In this document: piece by piece, positions 1 to 8,496 of the stretch
How positions within the stretch are numbered: the stretch's first letter is position 1
Layout: the number at the start of each line of letters is the position of its first letter
Source: JAYODW01 sp038116745
Lineage (GTDB): Bacteria > Pseudomonadota > Gammaproteobacteria > Ga0077536
Reading direction: 5' to 3'
Assembly (NCBI GenBank): GCA_038116745.1
Contig: JAYODW010000027.1
Coordinates: forward strand, 1-64,000
Length of the DNA stretch: 64,000 bases
Notes under the pieces: generated by a model
What the model was told of the DNA's origin: nothing
Seen by the model: only the letters and a program-made list of their open reading frames with translations
Databases searched by the model: none
Position numbers and translations under genes: made by a program

Positions 1-61
1 GTGGTATGGTCGCGCGTCCTCGGGGCACGACCCCGGCCAGCGGCAATGACAGGAGAGAAAG

Positions 62-832
62 ATGGGCAGACGGGGTGAACTCAAAGTGGCCGATTACGGC
101 GCGACCATGCCGGTGACCGGCGAGGCAGTGCAGAAACCGCCTTTTTACTACCGCAAGATGGACATGATGTTCATCACCTACCGCACCGATCCCGATGCGG
201 CCGCGGCCTGGCTGCCAGAGCCGCTGGAGCTTGACGAGCCTGCGCTGGCGACCGTGATCGTCGCGTATTACGGGTGGTCGACGTTCGGTCCCTATCACGA
301 GGCCATGCTCTCGATCCGGGCGCGTCTGGAAGGGAAGGTGTACAGCTACTACCCCGCGCTCTTTACGGACAACGAGGCGCCGCTGATCGGCGGCCGTGAG
401 ATCTGGGGCTTCGCCAAAAAGCTGGCCAGGATCGAGGTGCGCCACGAGAGCGAGGTCATGATGGGGCTGGTCGAGCGGCCGACCGGGAACCGGCTGTTGA
501 CCGCGACGATGCGCAATGTCACGCCCGTGGCAACCGAAGACTTTGCCCTTACCCCGAGTATTTCGATGAAGATGTTCCCCTGCGCCACAGCGTCAGACAG
601 GCCTGCGCTGGCGCAGCTGATTGGCAGCGAGCTGGCGCTGGTGCCGCACCTGGGCAGCAACGGACTGCCGGACATCTGGACCGGCCCGGGGTCGCTGCAC
701 TACGACACCCCGTCGGCGATCGATCCCTGGTGTCGGCTGCCGGTGCTGGAAACGGTCGGTTGCTATTCGGGTACCTTCGATGCAGTGCTTGGCCACGGCC
801 GCATCCTCTGCGATCTCCTGGCTGATAGCTGA
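62..832 (+). CDS. acetoacetate decarboxylase family protein
   Basis: 256 aa, ATG preceded by an AGGAGAG ribosome binding site. The stretch GGREIWGFAKKLA (residues 110-122) matches the Schiff-base lysine motif of acetoacetate decarboxylases, with the adjacent lysines at 119 and 120; E80 in YHE fits the second conserved acidic residue. The family usually has Pro where A118 stands. Known members decarboxylate acetoacetate to acetone, but many relatives act on other beta-keto acids, so the substrate is open. Family is clear; substrate is inference. It stands alone upstream of a membrane glycosyltransferase-like gene. Confidence 0.85.
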   Translation: MGRRGELKVADYGATMPVTGEAVQKPPFYYRKMDMMFITYRTDPDAAAAWLPEPLELDEPALATVIVAYYGWSTFGPYHEAMLSIRARLEGKVYSYYPALFTDNEAPLIGGREIWGFAKKLARIEVRHESEVMMGLVERPTGNRLLTATMRNVTPVATEDFALTPSISMKMFPCATASDRPALAQLIGSELALVPHLGSNGLPDIWTGPGSLHYDTPSAIDPWCRLPVLETVGCYSGTFDAVLGHGRILCDLLADS

Positions 833-1107
833 GCTTGCGCTTCTGTTTCGTCCGATTCCCTTCGGCGTGTGGGTAATTCAAGCGGAGCGATGATTGGATG
901 ACCCCGGACCAACCGGGTCTAGGCCCCAGTAGCATCGATATTGATTCGACGCAGGCCGACCGCGCAGTCGGCGGTCAATGGCAAGCGGCGAACGACGCGA
1001 GCAGCAGGTCAGGGCAGATGCGCCGTCTGTAGCGCGCACTGGATGAAAATATTGTCGGCCGATCATCAACTGTGTCGCCACCGCCTGCTCGGACACTCCC
1101 GGTAAAC
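833..1107. other. intergenic region with two dyads
   Basis: About 275 bases without a convincing gene. Two hairpins are visible: 900-919 (GACCCCGG/CCGGGTC with one bulged base) and 958-976 (GACCGC, 7-base loop, GCGGTC). Neither has a following T-run, so neither is a classic terminator. The promoter of the next gene must lie here but no clear -35/-10 pair stands out. Confidence 0.4.
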
Positions 1108-2607
1108 ATGACCCGCTTGCGCGCGCCCCTTTTGATGGTGCTGGGCAGCGCGTGCTACCTGCTTTTTACCTGGAGCGGCGCAGTCGGAGGCGAGCTGGAT
1201 GCTGTCAGCTATCTGCTCATGGCCCGTTATTTTGCGGGCGATGCCTCAGCGGCTGTGGCAGCAGAAGTCCAGCGCAGCATATTGCCTCCGCTGTATCCGC
1301 TGCTGCTGACGCTGGCCGACGGTGGACGGAGTCTGGTGGGTGCGCACGTGCTGACCACGCTGTCTCTGCTGTGCGCGCTGTTCCTTTACCACGCCTGGTT
1401 ACGCCAGCAGGGTCTGTGCAGATGGCAGCGTGTGGCTTTGGTGGCACTGTTTGCTTCTCTGCCGATCACGCTGGGTTTTTCTCTTGAGCTACTCAGCGAG
1501 AGCTTCTACATGGCTCTCAGTCTGGCGGCCTTACTCAGTCTGGGGCATGCCCCGGAGGCCAGAGCCGGCCATTGGTGGATTCGTGCTGGCCTGGCCATTG
1601 GCCTGGCGATGGTCTGCCGGAGTGTGGGCCTGGCTCTGGTGCTGTCGCTCCTCGTGCTCGGGCTGCGGAGTAAGAGCAGGGCCTGCGTGTCGGCGTTTGT
1701 TCTCGCAGCGATGCCGACCCTGGCCTGGTGGGTCGCAAAGGCGGCTCAGGGGATCGACGGCGGCTACGCCAGCGCCTTCGTGGCGCGCCTTTTTGATGGC
1801 GATCAGGCACCTGTTTCCGCGCTGATATCGAATCTGCAGCGACAAGCTGAAGCGCTGCTGAACACCTGGCTGAATCTGCTGGGCCTGTTTCCCGAGTGGC
1901 CGCAGCAGTTGTTGGCCGCATCGTTGGGACTGGCATCCTGCCTGGGATTGGGTCTGCGGTTGCGCAAAGGGCAACCCGATGCGCTGTACGGGCTTTTCTA
2001 TCTGGCCATGGTTCTGGCCTGGCCCTACCCGCGCCACGCAGAGCGCTTGCTCTGGCCGTTACTGCCGCTACTGTTGTTTTATGCCTGGTCGGTCATCGCC
2101 CGGTTCACCTGGCTGCGGCGCCTGGTTCCTGGCTTGCTGCTGGTTGCGCTGCTCCCCGCCTGGCTGTTTATTGCGGAACGATGGTGGGACGGGCACCAGC
2201 TCACCTCTCCGGACTACGCCCAGACACGCCGCTGGTATTCCCGAGCGGCGTTGGCCGATGCCCGGGAGGATGCCCGCAGGCGTGCGCTTTTCGTGCAGGC
2301 GATGGTGGCACTGAAGGACACGGTGCCACCCGAGGCGTGTGTGTACTTCCTCAGACCAAGGGAGCTGGCTCTCTACGCAGACCGCCGCGGGCTGGACTTT
2401 CCGCTGCCGGCAGTGCCTGACGCAGCGTTTCGCCTCGATCACTGTGACTGGGCGATGCTCACCAGTTTTACCACGCACTATGCTCCTCAGCCGTTGTACC
2501 CGATTGAGCGCATGCGAGGTCAATTCAAGGTGGTGAGCGTGGTGCGTGACGGTGTGGGAGAGGACGCTCCCATCATCACAGTCCTGGGCCGTTTCCTGCA
2601 GCGCTGA
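1108..2607 (+). CDS. GT-C type membrane glycosyltransferase-like protein
   Basis: About 499 aa from ATG 1108; an in-frame GTG at 1072 adds 12 polar residues and is a possible alternative. Around ten hydrophobic segments cover most of the protein. An acidic residue in the first external loop (GGELDAVSYLLMARYF) followed by a YPLLL motif resembles the dolichyl-phosphate mannosyltransferase/GT39 layout, in which an early-loop aspartate is catalytic and the sugar comes from a polyprenyl-phosphate donor. A soluble C-terminal part follows (after about residue 370). No neighbours suggest an acceptor. Could also be a non-enzymatic polytopic protein of the same fold. Confidence 0.6.
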   Translation: MTRLRAPLLMVLGSACYLLFTWSGAVGGELDAVSYLLMARYFAGDASAAVAAEVQRSILPPLYPLLLTLADGGRSLVGAHVLTTLSLLCALFLYHAWLRQQGLCRWQRVALVALFASLPITLGFSLELLSESFYMALSLAALLSLGHAPEARAGHWWIRAGLAIGLAMVCRSVGLALVLSLLVLGLRSKSRACVSAFVLAAMPTLAWWVAKAAQGIDGGYASAFVARLFDGDQAPVSALISNLQRQAEALLNTWLNLLGLFPEWPQQLLAASLGLASCLGLGLRLRKGQPDALYGLFYLAMVLAWPYPRHAERLLWPLLPLLLFYAWSVIARFTWLRRLVPGLLLVALLPAWLFIAERWWDGHQLTSPDYAQTRRWYSRAALADAREDARRRALFVQAMVALKDTVPPEACVYFLRPRELALYADRRGLDFPLPAVPDAAFRLDHCDWAMLTSFTTHYAPQPLYPIERMRGQFKVVSVVRDGVGEDAPIITVLGRFLQR

Positions 2608-2613
2608 GCTGCG

Positions 2614-2631
2614 GACGGACCCTGGCCCGTC
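2614..2631. terminator. hairpin between convergent genes
   Basis: GACGG, an 8-base loop and CCGTC lie between the stop codons of two convergent genes. It has no T-run on either strand, so it is at best a weak bidirectional terminator. Confidence 0.3.
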
Positions 2632-2646
2632 TGTAATGGACCGGGC

Positions 2647-3831
2647 TCAGCGCGCGCAGGAGGAGCCTTGTGCAGCAGAGCATGCCGGCTCTGCCGCGGG
2701 CGCGGGGAGCAGGTGTTCGTAGCGACGGTCGGTCAGCGTGCGCAGGAAGGCAATGAGCGCAGTGATGCGTTCATCGTCGAGCGGCTGACCCTGACGGAGA
2801 ATTTCTCGGTCAATGTTGTCCGCGATCTCGGGGGCGCCCCAGGGTTTCTTTGTCTCGGGGTTAATCCGAACGGCAGCATTGTTGACTATGTACTGGTTGT
2901 AGAACGCGAGCGCGGTGCGCAGGTCCTGAAAGACGCCGTTGTGCATGTACGGCGCGGTCAGCGCAACGTTGCGCAGTGAAGGCGTGCGGAAACGTCCGCG
3001 GGCGCGCGGATCGGTGATCTCCGCCCGCGCGCCGAGCCCGGCGTCAGGCGTTGCGGCGCCCTGGGTGCTCTGCAGCGCCGCATTCATCGGCACGCCGATG
3101 TTGTGATACCCGAAGTTGGTGAACGGCTCGTCTGGCAGGGCGCGGCCCGGATGCTGCAGGTGACACTGCATGCAGTTGACCAGATCGGAGAAAAAAATCC
3201 GCCGTCCCTGTTCCTCGAGCAGGGACATGGCGTATTCGCCGCGCAGGTAGCGGTCGTAGCGCGAGTCAAAATCCGAAAACAGCGGGCCGCGCTCAAAAGC
3301 GGCAATCGCATCTGCGATCGCACGCAGGCCCTCAGAGGCGTCAGTCAGCGCCGCCTCGCCGTAGAGCGCACGTATCGCGTCGACATACGCCGGCTTGGCC
3401 ATTACCCGCGAGACCAGCGCGGCGTGGTCGGGCATGGCCATCTCCAGGGGATTGACGAACGGCTCGGCCGCCTGGCTTTCCAGAGAGTCGACGCGCCCGT
3501 CAAGAAACAGACCGCCACGCCAGCTGCCGTCAGCGCCGGTCTCGAACGGCGGGATCTCACCGGCATAGGCGATGGACGGCGCGTTGCGCTGGCCGATCAG
3601 ATCGGGCTCATGCCCCAAGGAGACAGCGCGCTCGAGGGAGTTTTCGCGGGTGTCCACGAAGGCGTGCGCCGGGTTGTGGCAGGTCGCGCAGGACTGCGTG
3701 CGCGACCAGGAGAGATCGGTGTCGAAAAACAGCGCCCGGCCCAGGTCCTCGCGCTCGGTGGCGGCGACATGTGCAGCCCATGCAAGCACCAGGGCGGCGG
3801 CGACCAGCAGTGAACAGGTTTTTGAGCGCAT
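2647..3831 (-). CDS. di-haem cytochrome c peroxidase (MauG/CcpA family)
   Basis: 394 aa with an N-terminal signal peptide ending near AHVAA (residue 24), so periplasmic. Two CxxCH haem-binding motifs are present: CATCH (48-52) and CMQCH (220-224). Order and spacing match bacterial di-haem peroxidases, which reduce H2O2 with electrons from small cytochromes, or MauG-like enzymes that modify partner proteins. The C-terminal part keeps the APYMHNG motif typical of the second haem domain. Convergent with the upstream membrane protein. Peroxidase versus MauG-like role cannot be decided from sequence alone. Confidence 0.88.
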   Translation of the reverse strand: MRSKTCSLLVAAALVLAWAAHVAATEREDLGRALFFDTDLSWSRTQSCATCHNPAHAFVDTRENSLERAVSLGHEPDLIGQRNAPSIAYAGEIPPFETGADGSWRGGLFLDGRVDSLESQAAEPFVNPLEMAMPDHAALVSRVMAKPAYVDAIRALYGEAALTDASEGLRAIADAIAAFERGPLFSDFDSRYDRYLRGEYAMSLLEEQGRRIFFSDLVNCMQCHLQHPGRALPDEPFTNFGYHNIGVPMNAALQSTQGAATPDAGLGARAEITDPRARGRFRTPSLRNVALTAPYMHNGVFQDLRTALAFYNQYIVNNAAVRINPETKKPWGAPEIADNIDREILRQGQPLDDERITALIAFLRTLTDRRYEHLLPAPAAEPACSAAQGSSCAR

Positions 3832-4031
3832 GAGCGTAGGGTCGATTATGGCGTGGGTACGTCAGCACCGGTCAGACAGATCCCTCAGGTCTGCTCTGCG
3901 CTGCAGGTCCGGGGGAGACTACACTGCTGCGCCCTGCAGGCGCTGTGCTACGGTGGATGGGCCGCGCGTGGCCCACGCGGAGACGGCCGTACGGGCTGCC
4001 CTGACCCTTTGCCAGACCAGGAATAGTGACC

Positions 4032-5222
4032 ATGACTGACACGGATGATCTGCCGCTTGGCGGCCTGCGGGTGCTCGACCTGACCAGCGTGCTGTTCGGA
4101 CCCTACACCGCGCAGATTCTGGGCGATCTCGGCGCGGAGGTGATCAAGGTCGAAGCGCCGGAAGGTGATGTCACTCGGCGTATCGGACCAGGGAGAAATC
4201 CCGGCATGGCGGCGGGATTTCTCGGCTGCAACCGCAACAAGCGCAGCATCGTGCTGGATTTGAAGCGCGAGGCAGCGCGGGAGGCGCTGTGGCAGCTGGT
4301 CGACGGTGCGGATGTTTTCATGCACAACATCCGGCCACAGAAGATAGCGGCGCTCGGCTTCGGCCCGGATGCCGTCATGGCGCGCGCGCCGAAGATTGTC
4401 TACGGCGCGCTGCACGGCTACCTCGAAGAAGGACCCTACGCCGGGCGTCCGGCGTATGACGATGTGATCCAGGGTGAGTGCGGTCTGGCGCACGCCTTTG
4501 CGCTGCGCGATGGAGTCCCGGCGTTTGCCCCGTCGGTAGTGGCCGATAAAAGCGCTGCCCTGATGGCCGCCGTGGCGCTGAATGCGGCGATCGTCAAGCG
4601 CCTGCGCCGCGATCGGGGTGTCTACGTGGAGCTCGGCATGTTCGAGACCCTCGCGTCCTACACGCTGATCGAGCATCAGTTCGGGATGGTGTTCCAGCCG
4701 CCGCTGGGAGAGCCCGGCTACACGCGGCTGATCTCAGCCGAAAGACGCCCCTATCGCACGCAGGACGGATTCATCGTCATGCTCGCCTACACCGACAAGC
4801 AGTGGCGGGAATTCTGGCGCCTTGCGGGGCGTGATGAGCTGGTCGAGGACCCGCGTTTCGTCAACATCAGTGAGCGCACCCGGCACATCGACGCGCTGTA
4901 CGCGGCCGCCGGCGCTGCGCTCACCGAGCGCTCCACCGCGGCCTGGCTCGAGGCGTTGAGTGCGGCCGAGATCCCCTGCGGTCGGATCAATACCTTCAGT
5001 GACCTCAGAGCCGATCCGCATCTGCAGCAGGTCGGCTTTTTCCGCCCCTACGAACACCCGAGCGAAGGCGCGCTCGAGGTGCTGGACGGTGGTCTGCGTA
5101 TCGACAGACAGGCGCTCCCTGTCCGTTATCCCCAGCCTGTTCTCGGTGCGGACAGCGAAGCCGTGCTGCGCGAGGCCGGCTGTGCCGAGGCGCTGATCCG
5201 CGACGCTCTCGGCGCCGCCTGA
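4032..5222 (+). CDS. CaiB/BaiF family CoA-transferase
   Basis: 396 aa from ATG 4032, with AGGA eleven bases upstream; GTG 4026 is possible but gives too short a spacing. The N-terminus (LPLGGLRVLDLTSVLFGPYT, then LGDLGAEVIKVE) is the class III CoA-transferase signature, and NKRSIVLDLK follows. Such enzymes move CoA between carboxylic acids through an aspartyl-CoA intermediate. It lies 100 bases upstream of a second family member in the same direction, suggesting a joint role in activating a carboxylic acid for degradation. Substrate unknown. Confidence 0.88.
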   Translation: MTDTDDLPLGGLRVLDLTSVLFGPYTAQILGDLGAEVIKVEAPEGDVTRRIGPGRNPGMAAGFLGCNRNKRSIVLDLKREAAREALWQLVDGADVFMHNIRPQKIAALGFGPDAVMARAPKIVYGALHGYLEEGPYAGRPAYDDVIQGECGLAHAFALRDGVPAFAPSVVADKSAALMAAVALNAAIVKRLRRDRGVYVELGMFETLASYTLIEHQFGMVFQPPLGEPGYTRLISAERRPYRTQDGFIVMLAYTDKQWREFWRLAGRDELVEDPRFVNISERTRHIDALYAAAGAALTERSTAAWLEALSAAEIPCGRINTFSDLRADPHLQQVGFFRPYEHPSEGALEVLDGGLRIDRQALPVRYPQPVLGADSEAVLREAGCAEALIRDALGAA

Positions 5223-5322
5223 AGATGTTCGAGGACGCAGATGAACGAGGCCCCAACATGCGCGAAAATGCCCGCCGGCATTTCTGCGCCCTAACGCTAA
5301 AAAATCTCAGGAGAACAGGAAC

Positions 5323-6477
5323 ATGGCAGCTAGCGGCCCTCTCGTAGGTTACAAGGTCATCGAACTGGCCGGCATTGGCCCCAATCCCATGTGCGCCATG
5401 ATGCTCGCCGACATGGGGGCCGAAGTGGTGCGCGTAGACCGTCTCTCCGATTCGGGTCTAGGAATCAAGGTCGATCCGAAGTACAGCCTGCTGAATCGCG
5501 GCCGCTGCTCTATCGCGGTCGATCTCAAGCAGCCGGAGGGGATCGCCCTGGTCCTCGACCTGGTGGCGCAGGCGGATGCGCTGATCGAGGGCTTCCGCCC
5601 CGGTGTGACGGAGCGGCTCGGGATCGGTCCGGAGGAGTGCCTCGCACGCAATCCGAAGCTGGTCTACGGGCGCGTCACCGGCTGGGGACAGACCGGCCCG
5701 CTGGCCAAAGCCGCGGGACACGACATCAACTACATAGCGCTGACCGGCGCCGCCTACGCCATCGGCCGCGGCGATCAGCCGCCTTCACCGCCGCTCAATC
5801 TGGTCGGTGATTTCGGCGGCGGCGGCATGCTGCTTGCGCTTGGCGTGGTGGCAGCGCTGCTGGAAGCGCAGAAATCCGGCAAAGGTCAGGTCGTCGACGC
5901 CGCCATGACCGACGGCGCAGCGGCGCTCATGACGGCGCTTTACGGGCTTCATGGGTCCGGCTACTGGACCGATGAGCGTCAGGCCAACATTCTCGACGGC
6001 GGTGCACATTTCTATAACGCCTACGAGACCAGCGACGGGAAATTCATCTCGATCGCGTCGATTGAAGCGAAGTTTTATCAGGAGTTCCTCGAACGCACCG
6101 GCTACGCCGACGAGGGGCACGCCGCGCACGGCGATCGCACGCAGTGGGCCGGTAACCGGGAGCAGATGGCCGCCATGTTCCGCTCCAAGACGCAGGCTGA
6201 ATGGTGCGAGATCCTCGAAGGTACTGATGTCTGTTTCGCGCCGATCCTGTCGTTGACTGACGCACCGCACCACCCGCACAACGTCGAACGCGGCACCTTC
6301 GTCGACCGCGATGGCGTGATGCAGCCGGCACCTGCGCCGCGTTTCAGCCGGACGCCGTCGGCGATCCAGCGCTCTCCCTCGGCTGACGGCGCGGATACCG
6401 ACGATGTGCTGCAGCGCTGGGGGTTCAGTGCCGAAGCCATCGGCACCCTGCGCGACGGCCGGGTAATCCCCGGATAG
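5323..6477 (+). CDS. CaiB/BaiF CoA-transferase, alpha-methylacyl-CoA racemase-like
   Basis: 384 aa, ATG preceded by CAGGAG. The start (LVGYKVIELAGIGPNPMCAM, then LADMGAEVVRVDR) and the GWGQTGP and GHDINYIALTGA motifs are those of alpha-methylacyl-CoA racemases, which interconvert the 2R and 2S forms of branched acyl-CoA before beta-oxidation (seen in sterol side chain and isoprenoid degradation). Member of the same fold as the preceding gene but clearly of a different branch. Probably co-transcribed with it. The specific substrate is not readable from sequence. Confidence 0.88.
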   Translation: MAASGPLVGYKVIELAGIGPNPMCAMMLADMGAEVVRVDRLSDSGLGIKVDPKYSLLNRGRCSIAVDLKQPEGIALVLDLVAQADALIEGFRPGVTERLGIGPEECLARNPKLVYGRVTGWGQTGPLAKAAGHDINYIALTGAAYAIGRGDQPPSPPLNLVGDFGGGGMLLALGVVAALLEAQKSGKGQVVDAAMTDGAAALMTALYGLHGSGYWTDERQANILDGGAHFYNAYETSDGKFISIASIEAKFYQEFLERTGYADEGHAAHGDRTQWAGNREQMAAMFRSKTQAEWCEILEGTDVCFAPILSLTDAPHHPHNVERGTFVDRDGVMQPAPAPRFSRTPSAIQRSPSADGADTDDVLQRWGFSAEAIGTLRDGRVIPG

Positions 6478-6482
6478 TCTGC

Positions 6483-7034
6483 GTGGGTAGCGCGGTTGCC
6501 GCGGAGCTGGCGCGCTTGAAACCGCTGTGGGCGCAGCCCGTCAGCGGGGTGCGCGCCGTGCTGGTGGGGCTTTTGCTGTGCGCGCTCAGCGGCTGCGGCG
6601 GCAGCGATCCGAAGACCGCTTTCTACGCCGGCGAATACGCTGACTCGCTCGCGGGATTTTCCGCGCTCGCCGAGGCCGGCGACCTCGAAGCCCAGAATTT
6701 CCTCGGACTGCACTACTACCTCGGCCTCGGCGTGGCGCGTGATCTGCCCCGGGCGACGGCGGCTTTCGAACGTGCCGCGCTGGGCAGCGTGGCGGACGCG
6801 CAGTTCAACCTCGGCCTGATGTACATGAACGGCTACGGTATTGAGCAGAACAACCAGCGCGCCTACGGCTGGTTTTTTCAGTCCTACAACGGTGGCAAGA
6901 AGAAAGCCCGGCCTTACATCCTGTTCCTGGCGGACAACGTGACGCCGAATGCCGGACTGCAGGCGCGGGAGTGGGTCGAGCAGCAGGTCCGCACGCAGCT
7001 GCATGCCGCAGAGCCGGCTGCTCAGGGTGAGTGA
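6483..7034 (+). CDS. Sel1-repeat lipoprotein
   Basis: 183 aa from a GTG start five bases after the previous stop; an internal GTG at 6549 would place the start directly at the signal peptide and is equally plausible. A lipobox LSGC sits near residue 38, so the mature protein is probably a lipoprotein. Two Sel1-type repeats follow (AQNFLGLHYYLGLGVARD and AQFNLGLMYMNGYGIEQN), which form helical protein-binding surfaces. Its last eight bases overlap the start of the amidase gene, implying translational coupling. No function beyond protein-protein interaction can be claimed. Confidence 0.75.
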   Translation: MGSAVAAELARLKPLWAQPVSGVRAVLVGLLLCALSGCGGSDPKTAFYAGEYADSLAGFSALAEAGDLEAQNFLGLHYYLGLGVARDLPRATAAFERAALGSVADAQFNLGLMYMNGYGIEQNNQRAYGWFFQSYNGGKKKARPYILFLADNVTPNAGLQAREWVEQQVRTQLHAAEPAAQGE

Positions 7035-8484
7035 TCTCTGCTTTGAATCCGCGCAGACGCTGGCGGCGCAGATCGCCGCGCGTGAGCTTTCCTGTAGCGA
7101 GCTGCTGGAGGCTTTTCTCGGTCAGATCGAACGCCTGAACCCGGTCGTGAATGCGGTGGTCACCCTGGACGCCGAGGGTGCGCGCCGCTCTGCGCAGGCG
7201 CTCGACCGCGCGCGGCCGGACCCGCAGCAGCCGCTTTACGGTCTCCCGATCGCGATCAAGGACCTGGCGATGACCCGTGGCATGCGCACCACCATGGGCT
7301 CTCCGATCTACCGCGATTTCGTCCCCGATTTCGATGAGCTTTTTGTGAGCCGGCTGCGCGCTGCCGGCGCGGTCATCATCGGCAAGACCAACACGCCCGA
7401 ATTCGGCGCCGGCTCACAGACCTTCAACCCGGTGTTCGGCGCCACCCGCAATCCCTATGACACGAGACTCACCTGCGGCGGGTCGAGCGGCGGGGCGGCT
7501 GTGGCGCTGGCCTGCGGCATGCTGCCGCTGGCTGACGGCAGCGATCTGGGTGGGTCTTTGCGTAATCCGGCGGCTTTCTGCAACGTCGTCGGCTTCCGGC
7601 CTTCTCCGGGCCGGGTGCCGTCCTGGCCCAAGCAGTTTTCGAGCGATGCGCTGGCGGTGCATGGTCCGATGGCGCGTTCAGTCGGCGACCTGGCGCTGCT
7701 GCTATCTGCCATGGCCGGCCCTGACAGCCGGGTGCCGGTTTCCCTGCCCGAGCCGGGCGCTGTCTTCCGCGCGCCGCTGACGGCCGCGCCCGCCGGCGCC
7801 CGGGTGGCGTTCAGTGCAGATCTTGGTGGGCATCCGGTAGCGCCCGAGATTGCTGCGGTGCTCGAGGCAACCCTGCCTGTCTTAGAGGATCTCGGCTGTC
7901 GCGTGGCGCGGGCAGAGCCCGATCTGCATGACGCTGACGAGATCTTCCGTGTGCTGCGTGCCTGGATGTTTCTGGCCCGCTCGCGCCAGGACTACGAGAA
8001 CCATCGCGAGCAGATGAAAGATACCCTCGTGTGGAATATCGAACAGGGACTGGCACTGACCGCGAGCGATGTCGCTGAGGCGGAGATCCGACGCAGCGCG
8101 CTCATCGCGCGCGTGGAGGCGTTTTTCGGTGACTACGATTTTCTGCTGTGCCCGGTCACCCAGGTCGCGCCATTTCCGGTTGAGCAGGAATGGGTGCGCG
8201 AAATCAACGGTATCCCCATGCAGAGCTATCTCGACTGGATGGGAGTGTGCTGCGACATCACCGTGACCGGATTGCCGGCGATATCGGTGCCCGCGGGCTT
8301 TACCGCAGCGGGGCTGCCCGTGGGGCTGCAGATCGTCGGGCGCCGCTGGCAGGATCTGGAGCTCCTGCGCTTCGCGCATGCCTTTGAGCAGGCAACCGGC
8401 TGGGCGCGTCAGCGACCACCGCTGATCGACCCGCACGCGTCTCAGCACGGCGGGGGCGTTGTGCTGGGAGATGGCGACAGGTAG
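7027..8484 (+). CDS. amidase signature family protein
   Basis: 485 aa starting at GTG 7027, inside the end of the Sel1 gene. The amidase-signature triad is complete: K78 in IAIKDLA, S153 in CGGSSGGAA and S177 in GSDLGGSLRNP, with the 24-residue spacing between the serines seen in the family. The C-terminal GLPVGLQIVGRRWQD motif is also typical. It hydrolyses carboxylic amides in the cytoplasm; substrate unknown. Length fits the family. Also resembles GatA, but there are no gatB or gatC neighbours, so a catabolic amidase is more likely. Confidence 0.88.
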   Translation: MSDLCFESAQTLAAQIAARELSCSELLEAFLGQIERLNPVVNAVVTLDAEGARRSAQALDRARPDPQQPLYGLPIAIKDLAMTRGMRTTMGSPIYRDFVPDFDELFVSRLRAAGAVIIGKTNTPEFGAGSQTFNPVFGATRNPYDTRLTCGGSSGGAAVALACGMLPLADGSDLGGSLRNPAAFCNVVGFRPSPGRVPSWPKQFSSDALAVHGPMARSVGDLALLLSAMAGPDSRVPVSLPEPGAVFRAPLTAAPAGARVAFSADLGGHPVAPEIAAVLEATLPVLEDLGCRVARAEPDLHDADEIFRVLRAWMFLARSRQDYENHREQMKDTLVWNIEQGLALTASDVAEAEIRRSALIARVEAFFGDYDFLLCPVTQVAPFPVEQEWVREINGIPMQSYLDWMGVCCDITVTGLPAISVPAGFTAAGLPVGLQIVGRRWQDLELLRFAHAFEQATGWARQRPPLIDPHASQHGGGVVLGDGDR

Positions 8485-8496
8485 GGTGCGCCCCCG

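Noticed and set aside
900..976. Terminators before the GT-C membrane protein
   Set aside because: Hairpins are good but no T-run follows either one.
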